64,000 nucleotides of DNA from the NCBI GenBank assembly GCA_049324835.1, contig JBMOMT010000059.1:164187-228186 (forward strand), written 5' to 3'. The notes beneath the pieces were generated by a model that made no database searches, was not told the DNA's origin, and saw only the letters and a program-made list of their open reading frames with translations. Shown one piece after another: positions 33,752 to 41,141 of this stretch; the stretch's first letter is position 1; each line of letters opens with the position of its first letter. Both the position numbers and the translations under genes were made by a program. The DNA is from JBMOMT01 sp049324835. Its GTDB lineage: Bacteria > Chloroflexota > Anaerolineae > CAYNKW01.

Positions 33752-34824
33752 ACCAGGACGCTTATCGACGGCTGGCAATGCGTCTGGACGCGTTGCCTCA
33801 GGGTTTTCCGGCTACCGAGAGTGGGGTGGAACTGCGCCTGTTGGCCAGGCTTTTTACGCCCCAAGAAGCCGATCTGGCTGCCCAACTGCGATTGACGCTG
33901 GAGACATCGGCCCAGATCGCGGCCCGCATCGGCGGCGATGCCAGGGCGCTGCGCACCCAACTCAAAGAGATGGCCCGCCGGGGGTTGATCGCTGCCGGAC
34001 GGGCAGAGGGTGGGTTGGGCTACGGGCTGCTGCCTTTTGTGGTGGGCATTTACGAGATGCAGGCGGGCGCCATCGATGTGGAGCTGGCACAGCTATTCGA
34101 GGACTATTATCGGCAGGTGTTTGGCCAGGCGTTGGCCCTGGAGCCGCCGGTGCATCGGGTGGTGCCTATCGGTGAGAGCATCCGCGTCGACATGGAGATC
34201 CGGCCCTACGAGAGCGCCAGCGGCCTGGTGAACGAGGCCCGGGCCTGGGGTGTGGTGGATTGCATCTGTCGCAAGCAAAAGGCGCTCGTCGGCGAAGCGT
34301 GTGACCATCCGCTGGACGTGTGCATGGTGCTCGGCGAGGTCGAGGGGGCGTTTGATGCCAGTCCTACCATTCGTACCCTGTCGCGCGATGAGGCGATGGC
34401 GACGCTGCGGCGGGCTGCAGACGCCGGGCTGGTTCACTCGGTGAGCAACAACCAGCGCGGGTTGTGGTACATTTGCAACTGCTGCACCTGTTGCTGCGGC
34501 ATTCTGCGGGGCATGGTCGATCTGGGCATGGCCAACGTCGTCGCCCGTTCGGCCTTTGTCAACACGGTCGACGAGGCGCTGTGCGTGGCCTGCGGTCTGT
34601 GCGTGGAGAGCTGCTCGTTCGAGGCGCTGACGTTGGACGAGGTGCTTCGGGTAAACGAGATGCGCTGCGTGGGTTGTGGGGTGTGTGTGCCGGTTTGTCC
34701 GGAGGGGGCGCTGGTTTTGGTGCGTCGTCCGGAGAGTGAGGTTTTGCCGGTACCACTCACCGAGAGGGATTGGCAGGCCGAGCGCGCTGCCGCGCGTGGG
34801 CTGGACCTGCGAGAGGTGCTGTAG
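33748..34824 (+). CDS. Winged-helix-like, cysteine-rich 4Fe-4S protein
   Basis: 358 residues. N-terminal winged-helix-like part (about 45-90; TLETSAQIAARIGGDARALRTQLKEM), a middle domain with scattered Cys (DCICRKQKA...ACDHPLDVC) and a dense cluster CNCCTCCCG (about 248-256), then a two-cluster ferredoxin domain (CVACGLCVESC and CVGCGVCVPVCP, about 272-325). It could be an iron-sulfur electron carrier or a redox-sensing regulator. Translationally coupled to the APH-fold gene and co-transcribed with the MFS gene. Confidence 0.8.
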   Translation: MNQDAYRRLAMRLDALPQGFPATESGVELRLLARLFTPQEADLAAQLRLTLETSAQIAARIGGDARALRTQLKEMARRGLIAAGRAEGGLGYGLLPFVVGIYEMQAGAIDVELAQLFEDYYRQVFGQALALEPPVHRVVPIGESIRVDMEIRPYESASGLVNEARAWGVVDCICRKQKALVGEACDHPLDVCMVLGEVEGAFDASPTIRTLSRDEAMATLRRAADAGLVHSVSNNQRGLWYICNCCTCCCGILRGMVDLGMANVVARSAFVNTVDEALCVACGLCVESCSFEALTLDEVLRVNEMRCVGCGVCVPVCPEGALVLVRRPESEVLPVPLTERDWQAERAAARGLDLREVL

Positions 34825-34975
34825 CAGTTGACAATCACCTGTTTCACCATAGCCGGCAGAAAGTGCACACCCCCGGCGCAGTGGTGGCCTGGCCGCAGTT
34901 CTCGCAAGGGTGTAATGCCACCTCGTTTTCTGCCTGCTGGAACAAACCCTCTTCCCTGGCCTTTAAAAACTCGGG

Positions 34976-35092
34976 GTAACTGCTCAGCCTACCCTCCCGC
35001 AGGTTATCACAGGTCATATCTATGAAGCGCTGCATTCACCAGGATGGTGTTCTCTGGCTCAAAAGCGGCTAAACCTGCGGGAGGGTGGGTAG
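34976..35092. repeat. CCTCCCGCAGG hairpin element, copy A
   Basis: Left arm GTAACTGCTCAGCCTACCCT then CCCGCAGGTT; right arm AACCTGCGGGAGGGTGGGTAG. It interrupts the C-terminal part of the ttuA-like gene. Same family as 35207-35339 and 42581-42675. Confidence 0.8.
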
Positions 35093-35206
35093 ATCGACAA
35101 TGTTAAATTCGCCCACGGAGCAGGTGCAACGCACTTTTAGCACGAGTTCAACAAACGAGACCCTTCGCTTCGCTCAGGGTGACACGGGAATTTATATTGT
35201 AACCGT

Positions 35207-35339
35207 GTAACTGCTCACCCTCCCGCAGGCTCTGGTAGGGGCGCGGCATGCCGTGCCGCCTTGTACTGCTACAGTTTGCAGACTTGGCGAGTCCAGCCGG
35301 TCAGATTTTGGCCTGTGGGAGGGTAGCCTGAGCAGTTAC
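35207..35339. repeat. CCTCCCGCAGG hairpin element, copy B
   Basis: Ends are perfect 11-bp inverted repeats GTAACTGCTCA / TGAGCAGTTAC, with CCCTCCCGCAGGC and GCCTGTGGGAGGG inside. An outer pair, GATCGACAATGTTA near 35093 and TAACATTGTCGAGG near 35344, suggests a larger nested element covering 35090-35360. Confidence 0.8.
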
Positions 35340-35582
35340 AATCTAACATTGTCGAGGTAGTTACAACTCGGGTAGAATTGCGGCTTGGCCCCTGGCGACC
35401 CCACTCCCAACTCGTTTGGCAATTCTGCGGCGTGGTAGCCCAGGTTCAGCAGCACATCCCACAACGCTAGGCTGTCTTGGCCGCCGGAGACGGCCGCCAG
35501 CACTCCAGGTAATGCTCGGCGCACAGCGCCAGCTTGTGGCGGCGCATGTTGAAAACGGCCTGACGACCACACTATTGCGCCC

Positions 35583-35774
35583 TTAGCCACCTGAGACGAC
35601 GGCGATCAGTTTGACCACGTCGTCGTCCTGGATTTTGGTGTCTTCGTTGATGATCTGCCCGTCGCGCACGGCCAGCACGGCCTCGGGGTTGAGGCCCACT
35701 TTGAGGATGGCATCGCGGACGGTCATGCCTGCCACGATTTCCCACTCATCCTGGCGATGGATCAGTTTGACCAT
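35583..35774 (-). CDS. ThiS/MoaD/TtuB-type ubiquitin-like protein
   Basis: 63 residues, beta-grasp pattern (MVKLIHRQDEWEI, GMTVRDAILKVGL, VLAVRDGQII, DDDVVKLIAVVSGG), ending exactly in Gly-Gly as needed for C-terminal adenylation and thiocarboxylation or conjugation. The family delivers sulfur (to tRNA, thiamine, molybdopterin) and in some cases is conjugated to proteins. It begins one base after the stop of the zinc-finger gene and precedes the broken ttuA-like gene, so TtuB is the best guess. No E1-type activating enzyme is in the window. Confidence 0.88.
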   Translation of the reverse strand: MVKLIHRQDEWEIVAGMTVRDAILKVGLNPEAVLAVRDGQIINEDTKIQDDDVVKLIAVVSGG

Positions 35775-35775
35775 T

Positions 35776-38262
35776 TCACTTTTTGGCTTTCTTGTGTTTC
35801 GTTGCAGTGTCCATTCTGTTGACCTCTGTGGGCGTTCGCCCGCGGAACTCGTAGCGTGGCGTTTGTTCCCACAGTTGGCTCAGCCATTTGAGCCATTCCT
35901 CGGCCAGTTTTTCCGGCACGTCGTATAGCGAGGCCAATTCGCCGAGGGCCGTATCGAGGGATGGCTGGTTTTTGAAGATACTTTGCAGGCGGCGCACATC
36001 CACTTCCTGACCTGCGATTTTGCTCAGTTTGCCGCCGATGCGCGCTATTTCTGTGGCTGGCGGTGCGTTGGGATCGGCAGCATCGAGCAGCTCTAGCCGC
36101 GAGAACCCACGTGGCGGAAAGCCAAGTTCACGCTTCTGTTCCATCAACGTGGCCGGGTGGGCAGCATCTTGGAGGCTGATGAGTTCACCGGCGTCGGATT
36201 GTTTCAGGGCGGGATTTGCAGCCAGAATCTGTGCGCCGCGTTGTGGGCTATACCACGCGCCCGGTCGTACCAGGTCTATAACCTGAGCCAGCAGTTCATT
36301 ACACGGCAAGACGCCTTCGAAATGTAACAGCCCTGTGGCCATCTGGGTGATGTGACCCACCTCAACCGCCTCATCGACATCCAACTGGTACGCAAAGCTC
36401 GGCAGGGCGATCTGTTCGTTCCAGCGGAATTGTCGGGTATAAATCACCTGGTAGCCCACGCGGACCAGCGCCAGTTTCTCTTCGTTTTTCCAATCGCCCC
36501 ACAATAGCGGCCCCGGCTGGCGGCGCATTTCGCCCCGCGAGACGGCGTGCCACTCGATGCGGCGATTGGAAATGCCGTACTCTTGCGCCAATTCCTCCAC
36601 TAGGCTCTTGATCTGGTCGATGATGCCAGCGGCACGCGCCGGCTCGAGCAGCCTGCCGTCGACCTGGCAGCGACGCTCTTTTTCGCAGCGACACCATACG
36701 CCGATGCCTGCGTTGTCCAATTGCCAGGTGCGGACGGCGATCTCTTTTTGCCCGCCGCCGTAGACAATCGCCTCGACGACCGGCTGTTCAGGATGGATGT
36801 ATACCTCGACCCGCTGGCCGGTCACCTCGGGGCGCGCTCTTTGGATCTGCTCTTGCCTCTGCCGACGGGCGCGCTCGGCGGCCTGCCGTTTGGCCGAGGA
36901 CACACGCTCTTTCCCCGGCGGTGATGGCGGCGGTGTGGCTGGCTCTTGTGCTGGTGATGGTTCGACCGGTGGGGTGCTTTGCGGTTTGCCCAGGCGCATT
37001 GGCTCGCCATCGGCGGCGTGGCACAGGCCCACGTGCTCGCGGCAGGTGCCGCGCCCGCACTCCGGGCAACGGTTCAGGCTGCGCTGGCACACGGGCCGCT
37101 GGCACACCACGCAATGCGTAACCTGGTCGGCGCACAGATGGCAGTACAGCCGCTTACAATCCACGCACTGCTCACCCGCCACACATTCCTCGTGAGCCAG
37201 GTGGCCGCCGGCGCACAAGAGTAGCCGCTCGCCGGGTTGCCCGCACACGTCGCACACCAGCGGCTCCAGCCGATGCATCAGCGGGTCCCAGAAGAGGGTG
37301 CGTTCGATCTGGGTGTGGCGGTCGCCGATCTGGACGGCTAGGAGCACCTTGGGTTGGCTGATGACCAGCAGGTTGATCAGGTTCATCTCGACGCGCAGGT
37401 GATATTTGGCCTCGACGTCGGCCATTTTGGCGGTACGCTCGGTTTCTAAGGCGGCCAGCTTGGTTTCGAGGACCTGTTGGCGTTCGCTGTCGGTGGCCGA
37501 AGCGATGCGACGATGGAGATCGCGGGCCAGGCCGTCATAGTATTCGGTCAGGCGGGCGCGGTCGAGTTCCAGGTGGCGGGCGGCGCGGCGACTTAGATTT
37601 TCCAGGGGAGCCGCTATCTGATCCACAGCGGCACGATTGGCCCGTTCTAACAGGGCGGACAGGATCGGCTCGCTGAACAGTGCGCCAGACGGAGGGGAGG
37701 GGGTCCACAGTGGGGTTGCGGCCGGCAAGTCGGAGAAAGCCGTTTCCTCTTGCAGGATTTTTAGCGCTTCGAGCTGGGGCTGATCGGTGACGGCGTGCCC
37801 GGCCTGCAGATTCATCGTCACTGACACCAGTTGTTCTCGTTTTTCGTCGGTGATCAGGGCGACTTTAAAATTGAACACGACATAATGGCACAACGCCGGT
37901 TGCTCCACCTGGCGTGGCAGCTCACTCAGACGGGCATTGGGCAACCCTATCGTCTGACGGGCCAGTTGGGCCAGGCCGCGCTTTTCCAGGCGGACGTTGG
38001 TGATGTGGGCGATGGCGCAGGCAGGACGGGTGCGCAGCTCTTCGGCCAGCGTTTCGATCAGAGGATGGCCGTAGCCCAGGCGGACAACCTCGCCCACATC
38101 TGGCGGTGCGTCGTCGCTCGTCAGCCGCACAAAGTCTGGCACGCCCCAACGGCGAGCCGCTTCCTCGGGCAGCAGCACCTCGTGGATGCCGTAAGCTGGC
38201 GGCTCGACGATGCCGCCGGCGTGTCGAAATGCGTTCAAAACAAAGTCGGTCAGCTCACTCAT
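35776..38262 (-). CDS. Cysteine-rich zinc-finger protein coupled to SNF2 ATPase, 828 aa
   Basis: Start at ATG 38262, 5 bp after the SNF2 stop. No overall family recognised. Visible parts: an alpha/beta N-terminus (1-200), a long coiled coil (about 245-310), and then a dense Cys/His array at 337-415 (CDVCG, CAGGHLAHEEC, CVDCKRLYCHLC, CVVCQRPVC, CPECGRGTC) resembling tandem treble-clef/RING or B-box-like fingers. A Pro-rich charged linker and basic helix follow (about 430-485), then a C-terminal alpha/beta region (about 490-828) with a second small Cys set (WCRCEKERRC). Translational coupling on both sides implies a shared complex with the SNF2 ATPase and the ubiquitin-like protein. Confidence 0.75.
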   Translation of the reverse strand: MSELTDFVLNAFRHAGGIVEPPAYGIHEVLLPEEAARRWGVPDFVRLTSDDAPPDVGEVVRLGYGHPLIETLAEELRTRPACAIAHITNVRLEKRGLAQLARQTIGLPNARLSELPRQVEQPALCHYVVFNFKVALITDEKREQLVSVTMNLQAGHAVTDQPQLEALKILQEETAFSDLPAATPLWTPSPPSGALFSEPILSALLERANRAAVDQIAAPLENLSRRAARHLELDRARLTEYYDGLARDLHRRIASATDSERQQVLETKLAALETERTAKMADVEAKYHLRVEMNLINLLVISQPKVLLAVQIGDRHTQIERTLFWDPLMHRLEPLVCDVCGQPGERLLLCAGGHLAHEECVAGEQCVDCKRLYCHLCADQVTHCVVCQRPVCQRSLNRCPECGRGTCREHVGLCHAADGEPMRLGKPQSTPPVEPSPAQEPATPPPSPPGKERVSSAKRQAAERARRQRQEQIQRARPEVTGQRVEVYIHPEQPVVEAIVYGGGQKEIAVRTWQLDNAGIGVWCRCEKERRCQVDGRLLEPARAAGIIDQIKSLVEELAQEYGISNRRIEWHAVSRGEMRRQPGPLLWGDWKNEEKLALVRVGYQVIYTRQFRWNEQIALPSFAYQLDVDEAVEVGHITQMATGLLHFEGVLPCNELLAQVIDLVRPGAWYSPQRGAQILAANPALKQSDAGELISLQDAAHPATLMEQKRELGFPPRGFSRLELLDAADPNAPPATEIARIGGKLSKIAGQEVDVRRLQSIFKNQPSLDTALGELASLYDVPEKLAEEWLKWLSQLWEQTPRYEFRGRTPTEVNRMDTATKHKKAKK

Positions 38263-38266
38263 GGGG

Positions 38267-40051
38267 TCATTCTGCAGCAAAGTCTTCGCCGAACAGCGCT
38301 TCGTCGTAGGTTTGGGTTCGGCGATAGCGCTCTTTGGCCTGTGCCAGCGAATCACCCAGTTCCTCGAACTGGATGGTTATTTCGTCTGCCGTCGTCGCGC
38401 GGGTCCACACGTCCATGATCAGGTCTTCAAAGTCTCGCTCGTCTTCGAGTTGGCCCAGGATCATGTCCATTTCGCCAATGACGAGCTCGAACATGTTCAA
38501 TTTACGGTCGAGGATGTCGAGGATGTAATCCTCTATGGTGCCTTCTGCCGACAGGTTAAAGATGTTGACCTCACGGGCCTGGCCGACGCGGTGGATACGG
38601 CCCACGCGCTGTTCGATGCGCATGGGGTTCCAGGGCAGGTCAAAGTTGATCATGGTGCGGCAGAATTGCAGGTTACGGCCCTCGCCGGCGGCTTCGGTGG
38701 AAAGTAGGACCTGAGCCTGGGTTTCGAAACGGCGGATGGCCTCGTCTTTGGCCGTCTGTGATAGCCCGCCGTGGTAGAGCACCAAGTCTATACCCATGCC
38801 CGTCAGCAGGTCGGCCAACAGGTCGAGGGTGACACGAAAGTGGGTAAAGATGATCAACTTTTCGTTGGAATTAGCCGCCAGTTGGCTCAACAACAGCCTT
38901 TCCAGGGCCGTGCCTTTGGTCCAGGAGACGATCTGTCCGGCGCGGTCGGCCAGGGCGAGTAGAGTCTGCTGTTCGTCGGCCAGGGCGTCGTGTCGCGCCA
39001 GGGCCAGCAGCGTGGGGCGGGCGGCCGCCGGTGAGCTGCCGATCTCGCGTTGCAGGGTTTGCAGCGTGAAGCGATGGGCCATGGAGAGCCTGGCCTCGCC
39101 CCCCTCGGCAGCCAGGCAGCGGCGCACAAAGTGACTGATGTCATCGTACAGGGCGCGCTCGTCGGGGTTGAGCTTTAGGCGGACGGTGTAGGCCCGCCGG
39201 GGGGGCAGTTGGACGCCCACCTGGCCGCGCGCGTGGCGCACCATGACGTCGGCCAAAAGCTCACGCAGCAGGCCCCGGTTTTTGGGCAGGCGGGGGTCGC
39301 CCTGGACGACGAACTGACGGCTGAACTCGCGCGGTGTTTTGAGCTGGCCCGGCTTGAGGATGGTGATCAGATTGTACAGCTCGTCCAGACGGTTTTGCAC
39401 CGGTGTGGCCGTGAGAAAGAGGATGTACTTTTTCTGCAGGGCATTGACCAGCTTCCACGAGACGCTGGAGCGGTTCTTGAGATGGTGCGCTTCGTCCACG
39501 ATCACCAGGTCGTACACATGGTCGGTGATGGCGCGGCGGTGCTCGGCGCGGCGGGCGGTGGCCAGCGAGGCGATGATGTGTGGGAATTCGCTCCACGCCC
39601 GGCTGCCCAACTCGCGAAACTCGGCGTCATAGTTGGTGACAAAGTTGGGCAGGCGGAACTTGGTGGTCAGTTCCTCACGCCACTGTTCGACCAGCGCCGG
39701 CGGGGTGAGAATCAATACCCGCTCGACCATCTGCCGCAGCAGGTATTCTTTGAGCACCAGGCTGGCTTCGATGGTTTTGCCCAGCCCTACCTCGTCGCAC
39801 AGCAGGCCGCGTCCCCGGAAGCGGCGCAGCGCGGTCTGCGCGGCCCTGATCTGGTAGTCAAAGGGCGCAAAGTCCAGGGTGTCCAGGCAGACGAGCTCGT
39901 CAAAGCCGGCCATCAGCGCCAGCCGCCAGGCCTGCAACTGCAAAAAATGGGCCGTCCGGTCAGTGAAGCGGCCGGCGGCCACCGTTTGAATCACCTGCCC
40001 GGCGTCAGGCGCCAGCCGCAGGTCGAAGGGAAGATCGGTTGTGTGGATCAT
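38267..40051 (-). CDS. SNF2-family (RapA/HepA-like) DNA/RNA-dependent ATPase
   Basis: 594 residues from ATG 40051. Longer starts overlap the promoter at 40101-40129 and are rejected. Helicase motifs in order: I DEVGLGKT (about 85), II DEAHHLKNRS (about 186), III LFLTATPVQNR, IV IIFTHFRVT, V STEAAGEGRNLQ, VI QRVGRIHRVGQ (about 480). The length lacks the N-terminal Tudor-like domains of RapA, so this is a compact translocase. It would remodel nucleoprotein or displace proteins from DNA or RNA. First gene of the operon with the zinc-finger protein and the ubiquitin-like protein. Confidence 0.93.
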   Translation of the reverse strand: MIHTTDLPFDLRLAPDAGQVIQTVAAGRFTDRTAHFLQLQAWRLALMAGFDELVCLDTLDFAPFDYQIRAAQTALRRFRGRGLLCDEVGLGKTIEASLVLKEYLLRQMVERVLILTPPALVEQWREELTTKFRLPNFVTNYDAEFRELGSRAWSEFPHIIASLATARRAEHRRAITDHVYDLVIVDEAHHLKNRSSVSWKLVNALQKKYILFLTATPVQNRLDELYNLITILKPGQLKTPREFSRQFVVQGDPRLPKNRGLLRELLADVMVRHARGQVGVQLPPRRAYTVRLKLNPDERALYDDISHFVRRCLAAEGGEARLSMAHRFTLQTLQREIGSSPAAARPTLLALARHDALADEQQTLLALADRAGQIVSWTKGTALERLLLSQLAANSNEKLIIFTHFRVTLDLLADLLTGMGIDLVLYHGGLSQTAKDEAIRRFETQAQVLLSTEAAGEGRNLQFCRTMINFDLPWNPMRIEQRVGRIHRVGQAREVNIFNLSAEGTIEDYILDILDRKLNMFELVIGEMDMILGQLEDERDFEDLIMDVWTRATTADEITIQFEELGDSLAQAKERYRRTQTYDEALFGEDFAAE

Positions 40052-40100
40052 TTTCTTGGGTTCGGCCTCTGCCGCGGTTGATGCGACTATATCGTGGGCT

Positions 40101-40129
40101 ATTATACCATTGGCGGCGGTTGTCTGCAA
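40101..40129 (-). promoter_or_regulatory. Sigma70-like promoter of the SNF2 operon
   Basis: On the - strand TTGCAG (40129-40124), 17 bp, TATAAT (40106-40101); start near 40094, about 43 bases before the ATG. It lies directly after the terminator of the preceding gene, so the SNF2 operon is an independent unit. Confidence 0.75.
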
Positions 40130-40135
40130 ATCAAA

Positions 40136-40164
40136 AGCGGGGCGTTTCGTTCAGACGCCCCGCT
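40136..40164 (-). terminator. Intrinsic terminator of the malic enzyme/flavoprotein transcript
   Basis: AGCGGGGCGT / ACGCCCCGCT, perfect 10-bp stem, 9-nt loop, followed on the - strand by TTTGATTTG. Confidence 0.85.
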
Positions 40165-40184
40165 CGACTGCGACCTGGCAGGCT

Positions 40185-41111
40185 TTAGCGGCGTGGCATC
40201 CCCGATTCCCCCCACTTGCTCAGCAGGTAGCTGTGAGCCTCGATGGCTGCTTTGGCCCCTTCGCCGATGTGCACCAGCACCTGCTCCGAGATATGGGTCA
40301 CGTCGCCGGCCGCAAATACGCCGGGGTAACTCGTAGCGCCATACAAGTTGACCTGGATACGGTCCTCGTCGTCCAGATCCACCCAACCGCGTACCAGATC
40401 CGAGTTAGCCTTGCGCGGCAGTTTGACGAACACACCCTTGACCGGCACATCCCTCCTGGCGCCGTCGACCGTCTCGAAGACAATGCCTTTGACGAAATGC
40501 TCGCCATAGATCTCGCGCACGCTGGCGCCCTCATAGATGCTCAGGTTGCGCGCCCGGCGCAGCATCTTGACCAGCGGCCAGTCGGCGGGCAACAATTCCG
40601 GCGCGATGAGGTGGACGTGATGGGCGTACTGGGCCAGTTCGAGCGCGGCCAGTTGCGCCCGGCGGTAGGTGCCCACCACGGCCACGTCTTTGCCCAGGAA
40701 GAGCGAGCCGTGGCTCGCCACCGAGTAGCTCAGCCCGCGGCCCATCAGCCGCTCTTCACCGGGCGCGTCGAGTCGCTCCGGTTTGGCTCCGGTGGCGACG
40801 ATCAGCGCCCGGGCTTCGAATTGGTCGTTGTCGGCAGTGACGACTGAGAAACGATCGTTCACCGGCTGCACCTGGGCCACACAGTCAAACACGCGGCAAA
40901 AGTCCAGATAATCCAACTGGCGGCGGAAGCCGCTCAACAGTTCTTCACCGGTGATCACGTTATGGGTATCTGTGTCTTCCAGATCCATAAAGTAGGCCGT
41001 CTGCCCGCCCCAGCGCTGGGCGATGATGAGCGTCTCCAGGCGGCGGTTGATAGCTGTCACAGCAGCGGTGATGCCTGCCGGTCCACCTCCGATGACGATG
41101 ACATCGTACAT
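40185..41111 (-). CDS. Thioredoxin-reductase-like flavoprotein lacking the CxxC
   Basis: 308 residues. FAD-binding GGGPAGITAA at the start, ATGAKP, and the C-terminal FAD motif GVFAAGDV are intact. At the place of the redox CxxC the sequence is SVASHG (130-135), and the NAD(P)H-binding glycine motif is altered to VVGTYRRAQLAA (145-155). It is therefore not a normal thioredoxin reductase; electrons may come from another donor such as ferredoxin, or the protein may have a different role. It follows malic enzyme by 30 bp and ends at a terminator. Confidence 0.82.
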   Translation of the reverse strand: MYDVIVIGGGPAGITAAVTAINRRLETLIIAQRWGGQTAYFMDLEDTDTHNVITGEELLSGFRRQLDYLDFCRVFDCVAQVQPVNDRFSVVTADNDQFEARALIVATGAKPERLDAPGEERLMGRGLSYSVASHGSLFLGKDVAVVGTYRRAQLAALELAQYAHHVHLIAPELLPADWPLVKMLRRARNLSIYEGASVREIYGEHFVKGIVFETVDGARRDVPVKGVFVKLPRKANSDLVRGWVDLDDEDRIQVNLYGATSYPGVFAAGDVTHISEQVLVHIGEGAKAAIEAHSYLLSKWGESGMPRR

Positions 41112-41141
41112 TTTTGCCCTCCCTCACTTTCTTCTACCCGC

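Larger units (their letters stand above)
34844..35572 (-). pseudogene. Broken TtuA/NcsA-type tRNA sulfurtransferase gene
   Basis: Fragments in order on the - strand: an N-terminal zinc-ribbon piece (CGRQAVFNMRRHKLALCAEH, about 35570-35490, ending at a stop), the PP-loop piece in another frame (VLAAVSGGQDSLALWDVLLNLGYH, about 35510-35430), then two hairpin repeats, and finally the C-terminal zinc ribbon (PCENCGQATTAP, CTFCRLW; 34844-34975). Most of the catalytic middle is missing. Intact relatives thiolate tRNA with sulfur from a ubiquitin-like TtuB, which fits the intact ubiquitin-like gene directly upstream. The decay appears linked to insertion of repeat elements. Confidence 0.8.

Noticed and set aside
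34844..35035. Short 63-aa frame as an intact small zinc-ribbon gene
   Set aside because: Its first part is translated from a hairpin repeat; the remainder is the C-terminal tail of a broken ttuA-like gene.
35583..35774. Ubiquitin-like gene as part of a Bil or CBASS conjugation system
   Set aside because: No E1, E2 or JAB peptidase and no CD-NTase gene in the window; only the ubiquitin-like fold and zinc fingers are present.
35583..40051. SNF2 operon as a DISARM defence locus
   Set aside because: No DrmA helicase, DrmB (DUF1998), phospholipase D or methyltransferase is adjacent; the SNF2 protein is much shorter than DrmD.
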